Below are positions 6,750 through 15,208 of a DNA stretch of 40,561 nucleotides, piece after piece. The stretch's first letter is position 1. Each line of letters opens with the position of its first letter. Below the pieces are notes generated by a model that worked only from the letters and a program-made list of their open reading frames with translations, was not told the origin of the DNA and searched no databases. Source of the DNA: Planctomycetota bacterium (GTDB lineage Bacteria > Planctomycetota > Planctomycetia > Pirellulales > Pirellulaceae); NCBI GenBank assembly GCA_027622275.1, contig JAQBZB010000048.1:1-40561 (forward strand). Direction: 5' to 3'. A program made the position numbers and the translations under genes.

Positions 6750-9188
6750 ATGTCGCCCATCGTCAGTCAATTGTGGAAGGTCTTGGAGTCGCTCGGTGAG
6801 TCGTCGCGGTTCTGCGCGGCCGGCAGTCTCACGCCCATATTGCCGGGCTTGGAAGTCGAGGGCATCGGCAATGTCGGTGTGCCGGTCTCCGCGAACGACG
6901 CTCGGCGGATCATCGAACAGGCGTCGCAGGCTCCGTTCGGACGCGGCGAGGAGACGATCGTGGATACCGGCGTGCGGCGAGTTTGGCAGCTCGAGCCGCG
7001 GCAATTCACGTTGCACAACGCAGCGTGGGAAGCTTATATGGACGGCATCGTCGAGACCGTGCGCGAGGAATTCGGCATCGCGAAGAAAGTCCGGCATGAA
7101 CTTTACAAGCTGCTGGTCTACGAGCCGGGCAGCTTCTTCGCGCCGCATCGCGATACCGAGAAGACGCCAGGCATGTTCGCCACGCTGGTTGTGTGTTTGC
7201 CTTCGCGGCATGAGGGCGGGACGCTGATCGTGACGCATGACGGCGAAACGAAGCGGATTGATTTCGGCGGCGACGCGTCTGAGTTCAACATTCAGTACGC
7301 CGCCTTCTATGCCGATTGCCAACACCAGATCACACCGGTCACGTCCGGCCAACGCGTGTGTCTGGTCTACAACTTGGCCATCGCGCGACAGAAGAAGCAA
7401 CCATCCGCGCCGGTGAACAGTCAGGCCGTGGACGCAGTCGCGGAATTGCTGCCGCAGTTCTTCGCGGACGAATCACGCGACAAGATCGTCATTCCCTTCA
7501 AGCACCAATACACCGAGGCGGCGCTCGATCCGCGCGAACTCAAGGGGGCTGATCGCGCGTGCATGGCCGTGCTCACACGAGCGGCGGGACAACTCGGGTA
7601 TCAGGCGTTTGTCGCGCTGTTGACTCACTTTCAATCCGGCAGCCCGGACTACGGGACGATCAGTTATTCACGGTCGCGGCATCGTTATCGCCGCTTCGAT
7701 GGCGGCATGGACGATGACATCTCGGGCGAGAATCCGGACGCCGAGTTCGAAGAGGTGTACGAGGAAGAGCGATCACTGGACCACTGGATCGATCCGCAAG
7801 GCCGCCAACAACCATTCGGGAGTCTGAACATCGAGGAAGACGAACTGCTGAGCAACGAGTGTGAGACGAGCCGATCCTACAAGCAGGAAATCAGCGAGGC
7901 GACTGGCAACGAAGGTGCCACGATGGAACGCTGGTATCGCCAGGCGGTCGTGGTCATTTGGCCGCGCGACCGGCACTTCCGCATCTTGGCAGGCGAGGGA
8001 CCGGCGCACGCTGTACCGGCTTTGGAAGAGCTGGTGGCGGCAGCGACCGATCCGAGCAAAGATAAAGCCTGCCGGGCGTTCGCGACCGAGATCATCGACC
8101 GCTGGATGCAGCCGAAGCGGCGAACGACTTGGTATAACTCAGGGTCTGGGAATTGTGCCACATCCAGTCGTGCGTCGAAGCCGACGTCAATATCGACGCA
8201 AATGCTCACACTGCTCGACAAGATCGATGCTGCCGACTTATCCGCCCGGTTCGTCCGCGACATTTTGCCGACCGTATGCGACGGGAGCGAGGGACCGATT
8301 CTGAGCCACCTCGGCAAGCGTTTCGGTTGGCAATCGTTGGCCGAGCCGTTGAAGCACTTCTTCGCACAACAGAAGCCAACCGCGGCGTCTTCGAAGCTCG
8401 CGACGCCGGTGACGATCTTCGAAGGATTATGTTGCCGCCCGCCGGACTTGTCCGACGAGCGCCGCGCGGTCTGCATCTCGCTAGCCGATGAACTGGAGCG
8501 AGTCATCGAGCGCTGGGACGCACACGACGATCCATACAAGCATCGGCGGGAAACTCGAACCGGCATCGTCGAGTCGGTCTTCCTTGCATTCACTGCTTTG
8601 GAGGAAATCGATCGGCTCGCACAACTCGTGGCGTATGTTCTGGGGAAGCCGAATCGTTACGACCTGCACACCGTGCTGATTCCCGCCGTAAAGACGATTC
8701 ACGCCGTGCTGGCTCCCGATTCGCCGGGACGCAACAGCGTCGACCAGTTGCTGCATCACTGCCTCGCCGAATTGCGGAACTTGACGGCCACACCGATCGA
8801 GCCGCCCGCCGACTGGACGCGCGACGCGAAGATTGACTGCAAGTGCGTCGACTGCAAGGAGCTGGCAAACTTCTTGCGTGACCCAACCGAGCAAGTTCAC
8901 CGGTTTCCGCGCCGCAAGGAATTGCGACAGCACCTGCACCGGCAAATTGACGGCCTCCGACTGGATGTCGCACACGTCACGGTTCGAAAGGGCTCACCGC
9001 AAACACTGGTCTGCACCAAAACCCAGGCGAACTATGAACGGCAGCTCGCCCAGTTCAAAGTAGATACGAGACTCTTTAACGAACTGGAAGTCCTGGCGAA
9101 CTCGGAAGCCGCGCCAGTCGATGCGCCATCCGGTCGGCGTCGCGCCAAGGCGAAGAAGACCGCGTCCAAAGATCCGCTGGCGAAGTAA
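6750..9188 (+). CDS. 2OG-Fe(II) oxygenase (prolyl-4-hydroxylase-like) with long C-terminal region
   Basis: 812 residues. The first 210 residues form a double-stranded beta-helix dioxygenase. Iron ligands are H133 and D135 in PHRDTEK and H192 in CQHQITPV. R202 in SGQRVCLVYNL is the likely 2-oxoglutarate-binding residue. EGGTLIV (155-161) matches the usual strand between the ligands. This suggests hydroxylation of a protein or small-molecule substrate in the cytoplasm. The remaining 600 residues have no fold I recognise. They include a Cys pair (CKCVDCKEL, near residue 700) that could bind metal, and end in a basic Ala/Lys tail. Planctomycetes and other bacteria carry such long relatives with unknown targets. 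The gene stands alone. Confidence 0.75.
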   Translation: MSPIVSQLWKVLESLGESSRFCAAGSLTPILPGLEVEGIGNVGVPVSANDARRIIEQASQAPFGRGEETIVDTGVRRVWQLEPRQFTLHNAAWEAYMDGIVETVREEFGIAKKVRHELYKLLVYEPGSFFAPHRDTEKTPGMFATLVVCLPSRHEGGTLIVTHDGETKRIDFGGDASEFNIQYAAFYADCQHQITPVTSGQRVCLVYNLAIARQKKQPSAPVNSQAVDAVAELLPQFFADESRDKIVIPFKHQYTEAALDPRELKGADRACMAVLTRAAGQLGYQAFVALLTHFQSGSPDYGTISYSRSRHRYRRFDGGMDDDISGENPDAEFEEVYEEERSLDHWIDPQGRQQPFGSLNIEEDELLSNECETSRSYKQEISEATGNEGATMERWYRQAVVVIWPRDRHFRILAGEGPAHAVPALEELVAAATDPSKDKACRAFATEIIDRWMQPKRRTTWYNSGSGNCATSSRASKPTSISTQMLTLLDKIDAADLSARFVRDILPTVCDGSEGPILSHLGKRFGWQSLAEPLKHFFAQQKPTAASSKLATPVTIFEGLCCRPPDLSDERRAVCISLADELERVIERWDAHDDPYKHRRETRTGIVESVFLAFTALEEIDRLAQLVAYVLGKPNRYDLHTVLIPAVKTIHAVLAPDSPGRNSVDQLLHHCLAELRNLTATPIEPPADWTRDAKIDCKCVDCKELANFLRDPTEQVHRFPRRKELRQHLHRQIDGLRLDVAHVTVRKGSPQTLVCTKTQANYERQLAQFKVDTRLFNELEVLANSEAAPVDAPSGRRRAKAKKTASKDPLAK

Positions 9189-9286
9189 CGGCGGAACTTG
9201 TAAACGTGATCGCAGAACTAAGCGGCCCGATACCCTGAGGCCCTGATTGGAAAACGCAACCGTATCGAATGGCTTTAGATATCGCT

Positions 9287-9733
9287 TTAAACGACGGCGA
9301 TTGGTTGCAACATTCGATTGCGCATGTTGCGAAGATAGCCGTTCACCTCTGGATCGGCGACGGGGGGTACCTGCTCGACGGCAAAACGAAACAGTTTCTC
9401 GATTGAGGAACGAAGATCCGGTGGAAGCCTCGATGGGTCGATCGAGAAGGTCACTTCCCGGCTCAGTTCACACAGCCGGCGAAGTGTGGGCTTCAGATCC
9501 TGATTGACGTCCTTCGCATTTTGCGATTCGGCGAGCTTAGCTAATTGCGCCATGTCCAACTCGTCGATGATATCTAATAGAACAAAGACACCGGACGCAT
9601 AGTCGTCCAAATATCCACGGAACAGATATCCGGCATCCAAGATGGAAATGTCTGCCTCCAACGGCTGAAAGACTCTCGCCATCAATTGCTTTAGTGCTGC
9701 GCGACGAGCGTGTGGACTTAGCTGTTGGGTCAT
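9287..9733 (-). CDS. Hypothetical protein, third gene of TIR operon
   Basis: 148 residues, mostly helical and soluble, with no recognised family. ATG 9733 is preferred over an upstream TTG (9742) because AGGAG lies 10 bases before it. Notable stretches are a helical core rich in Leu/Asp (VFVLLDIIDELDMAQLAKL) and a region with PSRLPPDLRSSIEKLFRFAV. It begins 43 bases after the stop of the middle gene, on the same strand, so it is probably the last gene of a three-gene TIR operon. Its role is unknown. Bases 9189-9286 between it and the convergent oxygenase gene show nothing clear. Confidence 0.6.
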   Translation of the reverse strand: MTQQLSPHARRAALKQLMARVFQPLEADISILDAGYLFRGYLDDYASGVFVLLDIIDELDMAQLAKLAESQNAKDVNQDLKPTLRRLCELSREVTFSIDPSRLPPDLRSSIEKLFRFAVEQVPPVADPEVNGYLRNMRNRMLQPIAVV

Positions 9734-9776
9734 GACCTGCAAACTCCTAGTTCATTGGTCGATTATACACACGGAT

Positions 9777-10631
9777 TCAGTCTGTAACAGGATATTGACG
9801 GGTGACGTCGAACTCGCCACGTACGATCCAACGGGCTACTTCTTGCATCGCACCGCCAGCCAACTCGAACCGGCCCGCCATTTCGTCTGCCGTGACATGA
9901 ACTCCGTTCTTGTCAACAAGCATCGCGCGAAACATTTGAAGCAGTTCTTCAGTTTGTTGGGTCGTGCCACCGTCAGGGCCGGCTTCCAGCATTGAAGATC
10001 CGTTCGGAACTGCACAGGTGAACGGATCATCTCGGCCAGGATCGCGACCCTCGGTAAGAATCGAACGGCAACGATACTTGAGCCGCGCCAGTTGCTCCGC
10101 AAGAATTGAGTATTCGCGCAGATTCGCTGATTCGGGTGAAGAAACTGTGAACGTTCGGTACTTTTCTTCGAAGGCATATTCATCTGCAGCGAGCCACCTA
10201 AGAACCGTGACAATTCCACGTTCGTCGTGATCACTTTCTTTCGCTGCCTCGTCTCCGCGATGATACAAACGCGTCGTAAGCCAACTAATTAGTTCGCTGA
10301 AACCGCACCTTGCCTGATACGCAGAACTCGCCTCCGATTCGTAAGTCGCAGCTGCGATAGCTGCCGCACCCATCGTGCGTAACTCGTCGTGTCGATCATT
10401 ATGATATCTACTTGCGACCGACTTCTGTGCATGACTCGAATTCGGTGCTTGTGATATCGACGCTTCTGAGGCCGGTGCATCTTCACTTCCCTGCCACGAA
10501 TCAGTTATCCGCACTGCCATAACATCATAGTCATCCAATTGCCCATCACGAACGGCAAGCTTTAGCTGTTCGGCCTGTTCCGGTGTTAGGGCGACAGTTA
10601 ATCGAACACTTCCAGGACGCTGCGCAGTCAC
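9777..10631 (-). CDS. Hypothetical protein with possible EAD-like N-terminus, -1 frame relative to TIR gene
   Basis: 284 residues from GTG 10631. The frame is open upstream to a stop at 10719-10721, across the end of the TIR gene. That upstream stretch reads SSYSDSEQNRLLKAIGEILD and runs into GKITVTAQRPGSVRLTVAL and TPEQAEQLKLAV. The pattern resembles small effector-associated-type domains found with TIR and other conflict effectors (family recall, not proven). The start at GTG would cut this domain, so the natural product may be a TIR fusion made by a -1 shift or a more upstream start. The rest is helical (WLAADEYAFEEKYRTFTV, LAEQLARLKYRCRSIL) with no recognised fold. Its neighbours are the TIR gene upstream and a 148-aa gene downstream. 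Confidence 0.6.
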   Translation of the reverse strand: MTAQRPGSVRLTVALTPEQAEQLKLAVRDGQLDDYDVMAVRITDSWQGSEDAPASEASISQAPNSSHAQKSVASRYHNDRHDELRTMGAAAIAAATYESEASSAYQARCGFSELISWLTTRLYHRGDEAAKESDHDERGIVTVLRWLAADEYAFEEKYRTFTVSSPESANLREYSILAEQLARLKYRCRSILTEGRDPGRDDPFTCAVPNGSSMLEAGPDGGTTQQTEELLQMFRAMLVDKNGVHVTADEMAGRFELAGGAMQEVARWIVRGEFDVTRQYPVTD

Positions 10632-10672
10632 CGTGATTTTTCCAGCGATGTCCAGTATCTCACCAATGGCTT

Positions 10673-11281
10673 TTAGAAGCCGATTCTGTTCAGAATCGCT
10701 ATATGACGAAAATTCCGATTAATCGTAATCTCGACTGGCACTACTTCAGTTGCGACCGCAAGTCCCCCGCCCGGATCGCCAGACGGCGCACAGGATATAA
10801 GGGCTTCCGAATCTTCGAACTTCGGGTGTCCGTTCGGAAGTCTTGGACACTCGCCGTTAACCCTCAAGTGCGCGAGCAATCGCTCGTAATGAAATTGTGC
10901 TGTATCTGGGTTCGTCAAATCTATCATGCTCAATCTGCGAACGGCCAATCGTATCTCATCTAGCGGCGTTTGTTCTAACATTAAGGGTATGATCCTTCGA
11001 TCTCGCGAATCGGGATCAGTATACATTGCGCACGCGGCCTCCAAGGCCACCCATCTACTTCTTACCGCAGCAGGAGTGAGGACCAAGACGACATGGCGGC
11101 TGTCCTGAATCCCCCGCTCAATGCCCTCACCAATATCTTCACCGGGCTCAATACAATCTTCGTCAAAAAACACTTGGAGGCCGCATGCTCGCCATTGATG
11201 GACCATCTGTTTCACCTGCAGTCTATGTGCCTTGTTGTGGCTCACAAACACATCCCACAAAAAGCTCTCGCTCATAGCCAC
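10673..11281 (-). CDS. TIR-domain protein (putative NADase effector)
   Basis: 202 residues. The N-terminal ~150 form a TIR domain. DVFVSHN (10-16) is the first strand and box 1, and GLQVFFDEDCIEPGEDI (34-50) is the second conserved block. SRWVALE (75-81) carries the putative catalytic glutamate E81 of NAD-cleaving TIRs, and RRIIPLML is the next strand. The last 50 residues are a linker ending in EITINRNF before a short out-of-family tail RHIAILNRIGF. GTG 11281 is used because AAGGGGG lies six bases before it; ATG 11275 is an alternative. It is first in a minus-strand operon with two unknown genes. Cytoplasmic; probably an effector in anti-phage or self/non-self signalling (inferred). Confidence 0.85.
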   Translation of the reverse strand: MAMSESFLWDVFVSHNKAHRLQVKQMVHQWRACGLQVFFDEDCIEPGEDIGEGIERGIQDSRHVVLVLTPAAVRSRWVALEAACAMYTDPDSRDRRIIPLMLEQTPLDEIRLAVRRLSMIDLTNPDTAQFHYERLLAHLRVNGECPRLPNGHPKFEDSEALISCAPSGDPGGGLAVATEVVPVEITINRNFRHIAILNRIGF

Positions 11282-11623
11282 AGTGAACCCCCTTGCTAGA
11301 TTCTCGCTAAATGGGCTGTAGGAATAACCTACTCAAGCCGATTGTAACCGATTTACGATTGGTTTGAACAGCTTCTTGTTTCTATCTATTTCGGAAGAGC
11401 AAACGGCTGCGAGGGCATGCCTACGCAGGGACAATTCCAGCATGTGGCTCGCCCATTAGTTCCGAAGGACGTAGGACTGGCATTAGCACCTGTCTGGCCA
11501 ACTCCAAACTATTACAATACAGCGGCCAAGTGTCGTTCGACTAGCACCGCACCACCAGCAAGCAAACTCGCTCTTGGCGTTTTAATCTAACAACCGTCGG
11601 CTCCAGAACCACTTATCGATCTC
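11282..11623. other. 342-base divergent intergenic region
   Basis: Lies between the TIR operon and the lactate permease, so it must hold both promoters. It is less GC-rich than the flanking genes near the TIR side. A short inverted repeat GTAGG-AATAA-CCTAC (11318-11332) is 36 bases before the TIR start and could be an operator. No RNA gene, terminator or convincing -10/-35 pair was found. Confidence 0.3.
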
Positions 11624-13381
11624 ATGCTGCTCGCACTCCTCGCCTTCCTGCCGATCATTGTGGTCGGATTATTCTTGGTGGTGTTGCGTTGGCCGGCGAG
11701 CCGGGCGATGCCGCTGTCGTATGTGACCGCGGCGCTGCTGGCGCTGTTGGTGTGGCGCGTGCCGGTCGTGCAAGTGGCGGCTGCTTCGGTGCATGGGTTG
11801 ATCGTTGCTGCGTCGCTGCTGTACATCATCTTCGGCGCGATTCTGCTTCTGAATACGTTGCAGGAGAGTGGTGCGCTCGGCGTTATCCGCCGCGGCTTCA
11901 CGGATATTTCGCCGGACCGCCGGATTCAAGTGATCATTATCGCGTGGCTGTTCGGCTCGTTCATCGAAGGCTCGGCGGGATTTGGGACTCCGGCGGCCGT
12001 CGCGGTCCCATTGTTGGTCGGTCTCGGCTTCCCGGCGATGTGCGCGGTGGTTGCGGGCATGGTGATTCAGAGTACCCCCGTCTCCTTCGGCGCACTCGGC
12101 ACGCCGATTCTAGTTGGCGTCAAGAATGGGCTGGCCGGCGATGCCCAAGTTGAAGCGTACGCTCGCGAAGCAGGCTACGTAGTCGCAAACGGCGATATCG
12201 CGTGGTACGAGTTTCTTTCGATGATCGCATTCAAGGTGGCGCTGCTGCACGCCGTTGTCGGTTTGCTGATCCCGCTCTTCGTGGTCATGCTAATGACTCG
12301 TTTCTTCGGGCCGAATCGATCTGCCGCCGAGGGGCTCCGCGTCTGGAAGTTCGCGTTATTGGCGTCGCTCTCGATGACCGTGCCTTACCTCTTGGTGGCG
12401 CGCTTCCTGGGGCCGGAGTTTCCGTCGTTGATCGGCGGACTCGTTGGGCTAGGAATTATGATCATCTGTGCGCGAGCCGGATGGTTCGTGCCCAAGGGCA
12501 AACCTTGGGACTTCGATGCCAAAGACAAATGGGACTCCGAATGGAACGGCACGCTTTCGCTGGATGACTCGATGCGCGAGCCTAGCCAGATGAGTATTTT
12601 TCGAGCGTGGGTTCCTTACGTCCTGGTTGCGGCGCTGCTCGTGATCACGCGAGTGGAACAGCTGGGTGTCAAGTCGTTGCTGCGAGCGCCCCATGTCACC
12701 GTGGCGATCACATGGCTCAGCCAGGACGCCGAAAACAGCGTCTTCAAGCCGCCAGCCAGTTGGGCGGAACGTGACTCTTCGGAGCTGCCGAAGATCGCGA
12801 CGCAGGAGTATCCGCTCTTCCTGCCGGGAACTGTTTTCATCGTCGTGTCGCTCCTGACCTGCGGGTTGCACCGCATGAAGCCCGGCGACTTCGGCGTGGC
12901 CTGGAAGCGGTCTGCCAGGACGATGCTCGCGGCTTCCGTCGCACTCATCTTCACCGTGCCGATGGTGCAGGTGTTTATCAACACGGCGGGAGGAGCCGCC
13001 GGATTTGAGAAGATGCCGATCGTGTTGGCGGAGGGCGTCGCGTCGCTCACCGGTTCGGCGTGGCCGTTCTTCTCGCCGTTCATTGGCGGATTTGGAGCTT
13101 TCGTCGCGGGCAGCAACACGGTGAGCAACATGATGTTCGCGTTGTTCCAATTTGGCGTCGGCCAGCGGATTGGCGTCGATCCGACGTGGGTTGTGGCTTT
13201 GCAAGCGGTCGGCGGCGCCGCGGGCAACACGATCTGTGTCCACAACGTCGTCGCCGCCGCGGCCGTCGTCGGCTTGATAGGCAAGGAAGGCGCCATCATC
13301 CGCAAGACACTCCCCGTGTTCTGCTACTATGCCCTTGTCGCTGGAATGCTTGGCAGTTTGATCGTTTGGAATCTGCCGTGA
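11624..13381 (+). CDS. lctP: L-lactate permease family transporter
   Basis: 585 residues and about 14 hydrophobic segments, matching the LctP/LldP family of inner-membrane carriers for L-lactate (and glycolate) with protons. Conserved family stretches are [19 protein letters not shown] near residues 67-85, [20 protein letters not shown] at about 110-130 and the C-terminal [18 protein letters not shown], followed by [20 protein letters not shown]. The length is usual for the family. ATG 11624 has no clear Shine-Dalgarno, as is common here. No lactate dehydrogenase lies next to it; the adjacent genes are defence modules, so it seems a lone gene. Confidence 0.9.
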   Translation: MLLALLAFLPIIVVGLFLVVLRWPASRAMPLSYVTAALLALLVWRVPVVQVAAASVHGLIVAASLLYIIFGAILLLNTLQESGALGVIRRGFTDISPDRRIQVIIIAWLFGSFIEGSAGFGTPAAVAVPLLVGLGFPAMCAVVAGMVIQSTPVSFGALGTPILVGVKNGLAGDAQVEAYAREAGYVVANGDIAWYEFLSMIAFKVALLHAVVGLLIPLFVVMLMTRFFGPNRSAAEGLRVWKFALLASLSMTVPYLLVARFLGPEFPSLIGGLVGLGIMIICARAGWFVPKGKPWDFDAKDKWDSEWNGTLSLDDSMREPSQMSIFRAWVPYVLVAALLVITRVEQLGVKSLLRAPHVTVAITWLSQDAENSVFKPPASWAERDSSELPKIATQEYPLFLPGTVFIVVSLLTCGLHRMKPGDFGVAWKRSARTMLAASVALIFTVPMVQVFINTAGGAAGFEKMPIVLAEGVASLTGSAWPFFSPFIGGFGAFVAGSNTVSNMMFALFQFGVGQRIGVDPTWVVALQAVGGAAGNTICVHNVVAAAAVVGLIGKEGAIIRKTLPVFCYYALVAGMLGSLIVWNLP

Positions 13382-13390
13382 GGCGAGCCG

Positions 13391-13409
13391 TTACCCGAAG
13401 TTGGGCTAA
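13391..13409. promoter_or_regulatory. C-protein operator (C-box) upstream of regulator/restriction genes
   Basis: TTACCCGAA-G-TTGGGCTAA is a 19-base near-palindrome, 27 bases before the regulator start at 13437. It matches the palindrome before the methyltransferase gene at most positions (shared core TAACCC/TTACCC-n-AAGTTGGG). A second half-site TTGGGTTTA at 13417-13425 suggests a weaker adjacent site, as in tandem C-boxes that give activation then repression. Inferred from position and similarity. Confidence 0.55.
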
Positions 13410-13436
13410 GCCTGTTTTGGGTTTATTCTTCTCAAC

Positions 13437-13682
13437 ATGACGGCTTCCATTCACACCACACGCTACCGGTTCTTGCGAGACGTCCTGACCGAGGCAAGGA
13501 AGTCGCAAGGCCTTTCACAAGAATCACTCGCCGACAAACTGGGCCGAGTGCAAACATTCGTGAGCAAGTATGAACGTGGTGAACGACGGCTCGACGTTGT
13601 CGAATTGCTGGACGTGGCCGAGGCGTTGAATCTCGACGCAACGAAGTTGATCCGGCAACTGATGAACATGGACGGGCAATGA
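13437..13682 (+). CDS. XRE-family controller (C) protein of the R-M system
   Basis: 81 residues, a single lambda-repressor/XRE helix-turn-helix. LREVLTEARKSQGLSQESLA-like text at residues 14-32 (here FLRDVLTEARKSQGLSQESL) is helix 1-2, and GRVQTFVSKYERGERRLDV is the recognition helix and following loop. The size and the position directly before a restriction gene are typical of C proteins, which delay nuclease expression until methylation is established. It overlaps the nuclease gene by four bases (ATGA, 13679-13682). The palindromes upstream of this gene and of the methyltransferase are its likely binding sites. No Shine-Dalgarno is evident, so the mRNA may be near-leaderless. Confidence 0.85.
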   Translation: MTASIHTTRYRFLRDVLTEARKSQGLSQESLADKLGRVQTFVSKYERGERRLDVVELLDVAEALNLDATKLIRQLMNMDGQ

Positions 13683-14287
13683 AGATCGTCCATGTTGAAA
13701 CGCTCCTATCGAAGGGAAGTTTCTCGCGATCGCGCGAATGGAAACGCATCCGAAGTGGATTGCACGCGGCGGTGCGCGCCGTTGATTGGCCACCCGGAAG
13801 CGGAATGTTCACGATCTACCCGCAAAGCGGCAAGCGGCACGGTGAGGGAAACGGAGTGAAGCCGATTAAGAACGAGTGCCTCGTGCGACTGTGCGAACAG
13901 GGCTGGCAGTCGGAGGTCTCGTTGGACATCCTCGGCAGCGCGAATCCGGGCGATCTAGACGCTGTATTCAACGCGAAAGCCGGTGTGGTGGCGATGGAAT
14001 GGGAAACCGGCAATATCTCGTCGAGTCATCGCGCATTGAACAAACTAGCGATTGGGTTGATGCGGGGCTCACTTGTTGCCGCGACGCTGGTGGTCCCATC
14101 GCGCAAGCTCTACAAGTGGCTGACAGACCGAATTGGCAACTTCCAAGAACTGCACCCTTACTTGGATTTGTGGAAATCGATTCCCTGCGAGAACGGTGTC
14201 TTCGAGATCGTGGTGATCGAGCAAGACGCGGAGAGTCTCGACGTTCCGCGCATCCCCAAGGGAACCGATGGCCGCGCGCGCCGTTAA
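13679..14287 (+). CDS. BamHI-family type II restriction endonuclease
   Basis: 202 residues, close in length to BamHI (213). Homology runs over most of the protein. Blocks shared with BamHI (from memory) include FTI near the start, NGVKPIK (BamHI NGVVPIK), SLDIL (PLDIL), METGNISS-type core EWETGNISSSHRALNKL (EFETGNISSAHRSMNKL), YKWLTDRIGNFQELHPYLDL (YYLTDRVTNFEELEPYFEL) and the end VPRIPKGTDG (VPLIPKGSDG). Active-site residues D94, E107 and E109 correspond to BamHI D94, E111 and E113. It should therefore be a metal-dependent nuclease, and GGATCC is the first guess for its site. It is translationally coupled to the C gene and converges with the methyltransferase (four-base overlap). Confidence 0.9.
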   Translation: MKIVHVETLLSKGSFSRSREWKRIRSGLHAAVRAVDWPPGSGMFTIYPQSGKRHGEGNGVKPIKNECLVRLCEQGWQSEVSLDILGSANPGDLDAVFNAKAGVVAMEWETGNISSSHRALNKLAIGLMRGSLVAATLVVPSRKLYKWLTDRIGNFQELHPYLDLWKSIPCENGVFEIVVIEQDAESLDVPRIPKGTDGRARR

Positions 14288-15171
14288 TCTTCGATGAAGT
14301 CGTCGTTGCGATGCGAACGGATGTCGTCCCGCTCTAGGCGGTCCACGATGACGTCGGCAAAGTCGAGTTCGATGCCGAGCCAATGCCGTCTGCGTGACTC
14401 GCATACGGCGAAAGTTGTTCCACTTCCACCAAATGGGTCAATGACCAAGTCACCCGGAACGGTCGACATTTCGACGACGCGGTCCAGCAACTTCGTCGAC
14501 AGGGCGTTCGCCTTTCGGTCGCCCGACTTGAACTTCCGATGCCGAACCGGGGGAATATCCGTCCAGACGTCTTTGAGATTCACACCGTTCGGATTCATGG
14601 CTTGTCGATGGCCGCCATAATCTTTCAGCTCCTTGCCACAGTGCCTGCAGAGAGCGATCGGAGTTCGAATTTTTCGAAACGTCTTCGGCTTTCCCTTGCT
14701 GTAGTAAAGCAAACTGTAGTGGCTCGGATGCAGACGACCTGGAATCGGGAGACATGCGCTCAGTTCCACAGCAATCCAGTGACGGAATTCTAAACCTTGT
14801 GTTCCGAGAAACGCCCCGATGGGAATGTTCCACTTGGGTAGGTTGTAGACAAAGAAACTACCGCCCGGTTTGAGAATCCGAACACACTCTGACAGCCATT
14901 GATAGCACCATTCGAGGTAATCCGGGCGCAAGTCATTCGTGCGCTCACCATACTCCTTCCCGAGATTGAAAGGTGGATCGGCAAAGACCGTGTCGACGAC
15001 TTCGTCCCGGATCATCGGCAAGACATCCATACAATCGCCGGACCACAGGGCACCGAGACTCGTGCGATAGATTGGCTCGTCCGCATCGGGCACGAGCACG
15101 CCTGAGACATCAAATTGGCCCGAATCTAAACGCAGTCGCGTTTGATTTCTTGACTCTCGTGTACTAGGCAT
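14284..15171 (-). CDS. DNA methyltransferase (N6-A/N4-C, beta class) of the R-M system
   Basis: 295 residues from ATG 15171, chosen because GGGGAG lies six bases upstream; a TTG at 15198 would extend into the operator. Catalytic motif IV is DPPF (65-68) and the SAM-binding motif I is DPFGGSGTT (245-253). Motif IV precedes motif I, which marks the beta class. The middle holds a C-x-x-C-containing insert (CRHCGKELKDYGGH, 175-188), probably the target-recognition region. DPPF is more usual in N6-adenine enzymes, while M.BamHI is an N4-cytosine enzyme, so the modified base is open. It protects against the neighbouring nuclease. The palindrome at 15190-15208 sits just upstream. Confidence 0.9.
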   Translation of the reverse strand: MPSTRESRNQTRLRLDSGQFDVSGVLVPDADEPIYRTSLGALWSGDCMDVLPMIRDEVVDTVFADPPFNLGKEYGERTNDLRPDYLEWCYQWLSECVRILKPGGSFFVYNLPKWNIPIGAFLGTQGLEFRHWIAVELSACLPIPGRLHPSHYSLLYYSKGKPKTFRKIRTPIALCRHCGKELKDYGGHRQAMNPNGVNLKDVWTDIPPVRHRKFKSGDRKANALSTKLLDRVVEMSTVPGDLVIDPFGGSGTTFAVCESRRRHWLGIELDFADVIVDRLERDDIRSHRNDDFIED

Positions 15172-15189
15172 ATCAACTCCCCTACCCGC

Positions 15190-15208
15190 GTAACCCAAGT
15201 TGGGTTAC
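15190..15208. promoter_or_regulatory. C-protein operator upstream of the methyltransferase gene
   Basis: Perfect palindrome GTAACCCAAGTTGGGTTAC (9-base arms about G199), ending 19 bases before the methyltransferase ATG. Its core resembles the palindrome before the regulator gene at 13391-13409. Two near-matching sites at the two promoters of the system imply joint control by the 81-aa regulator. Confidence 0.6.
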
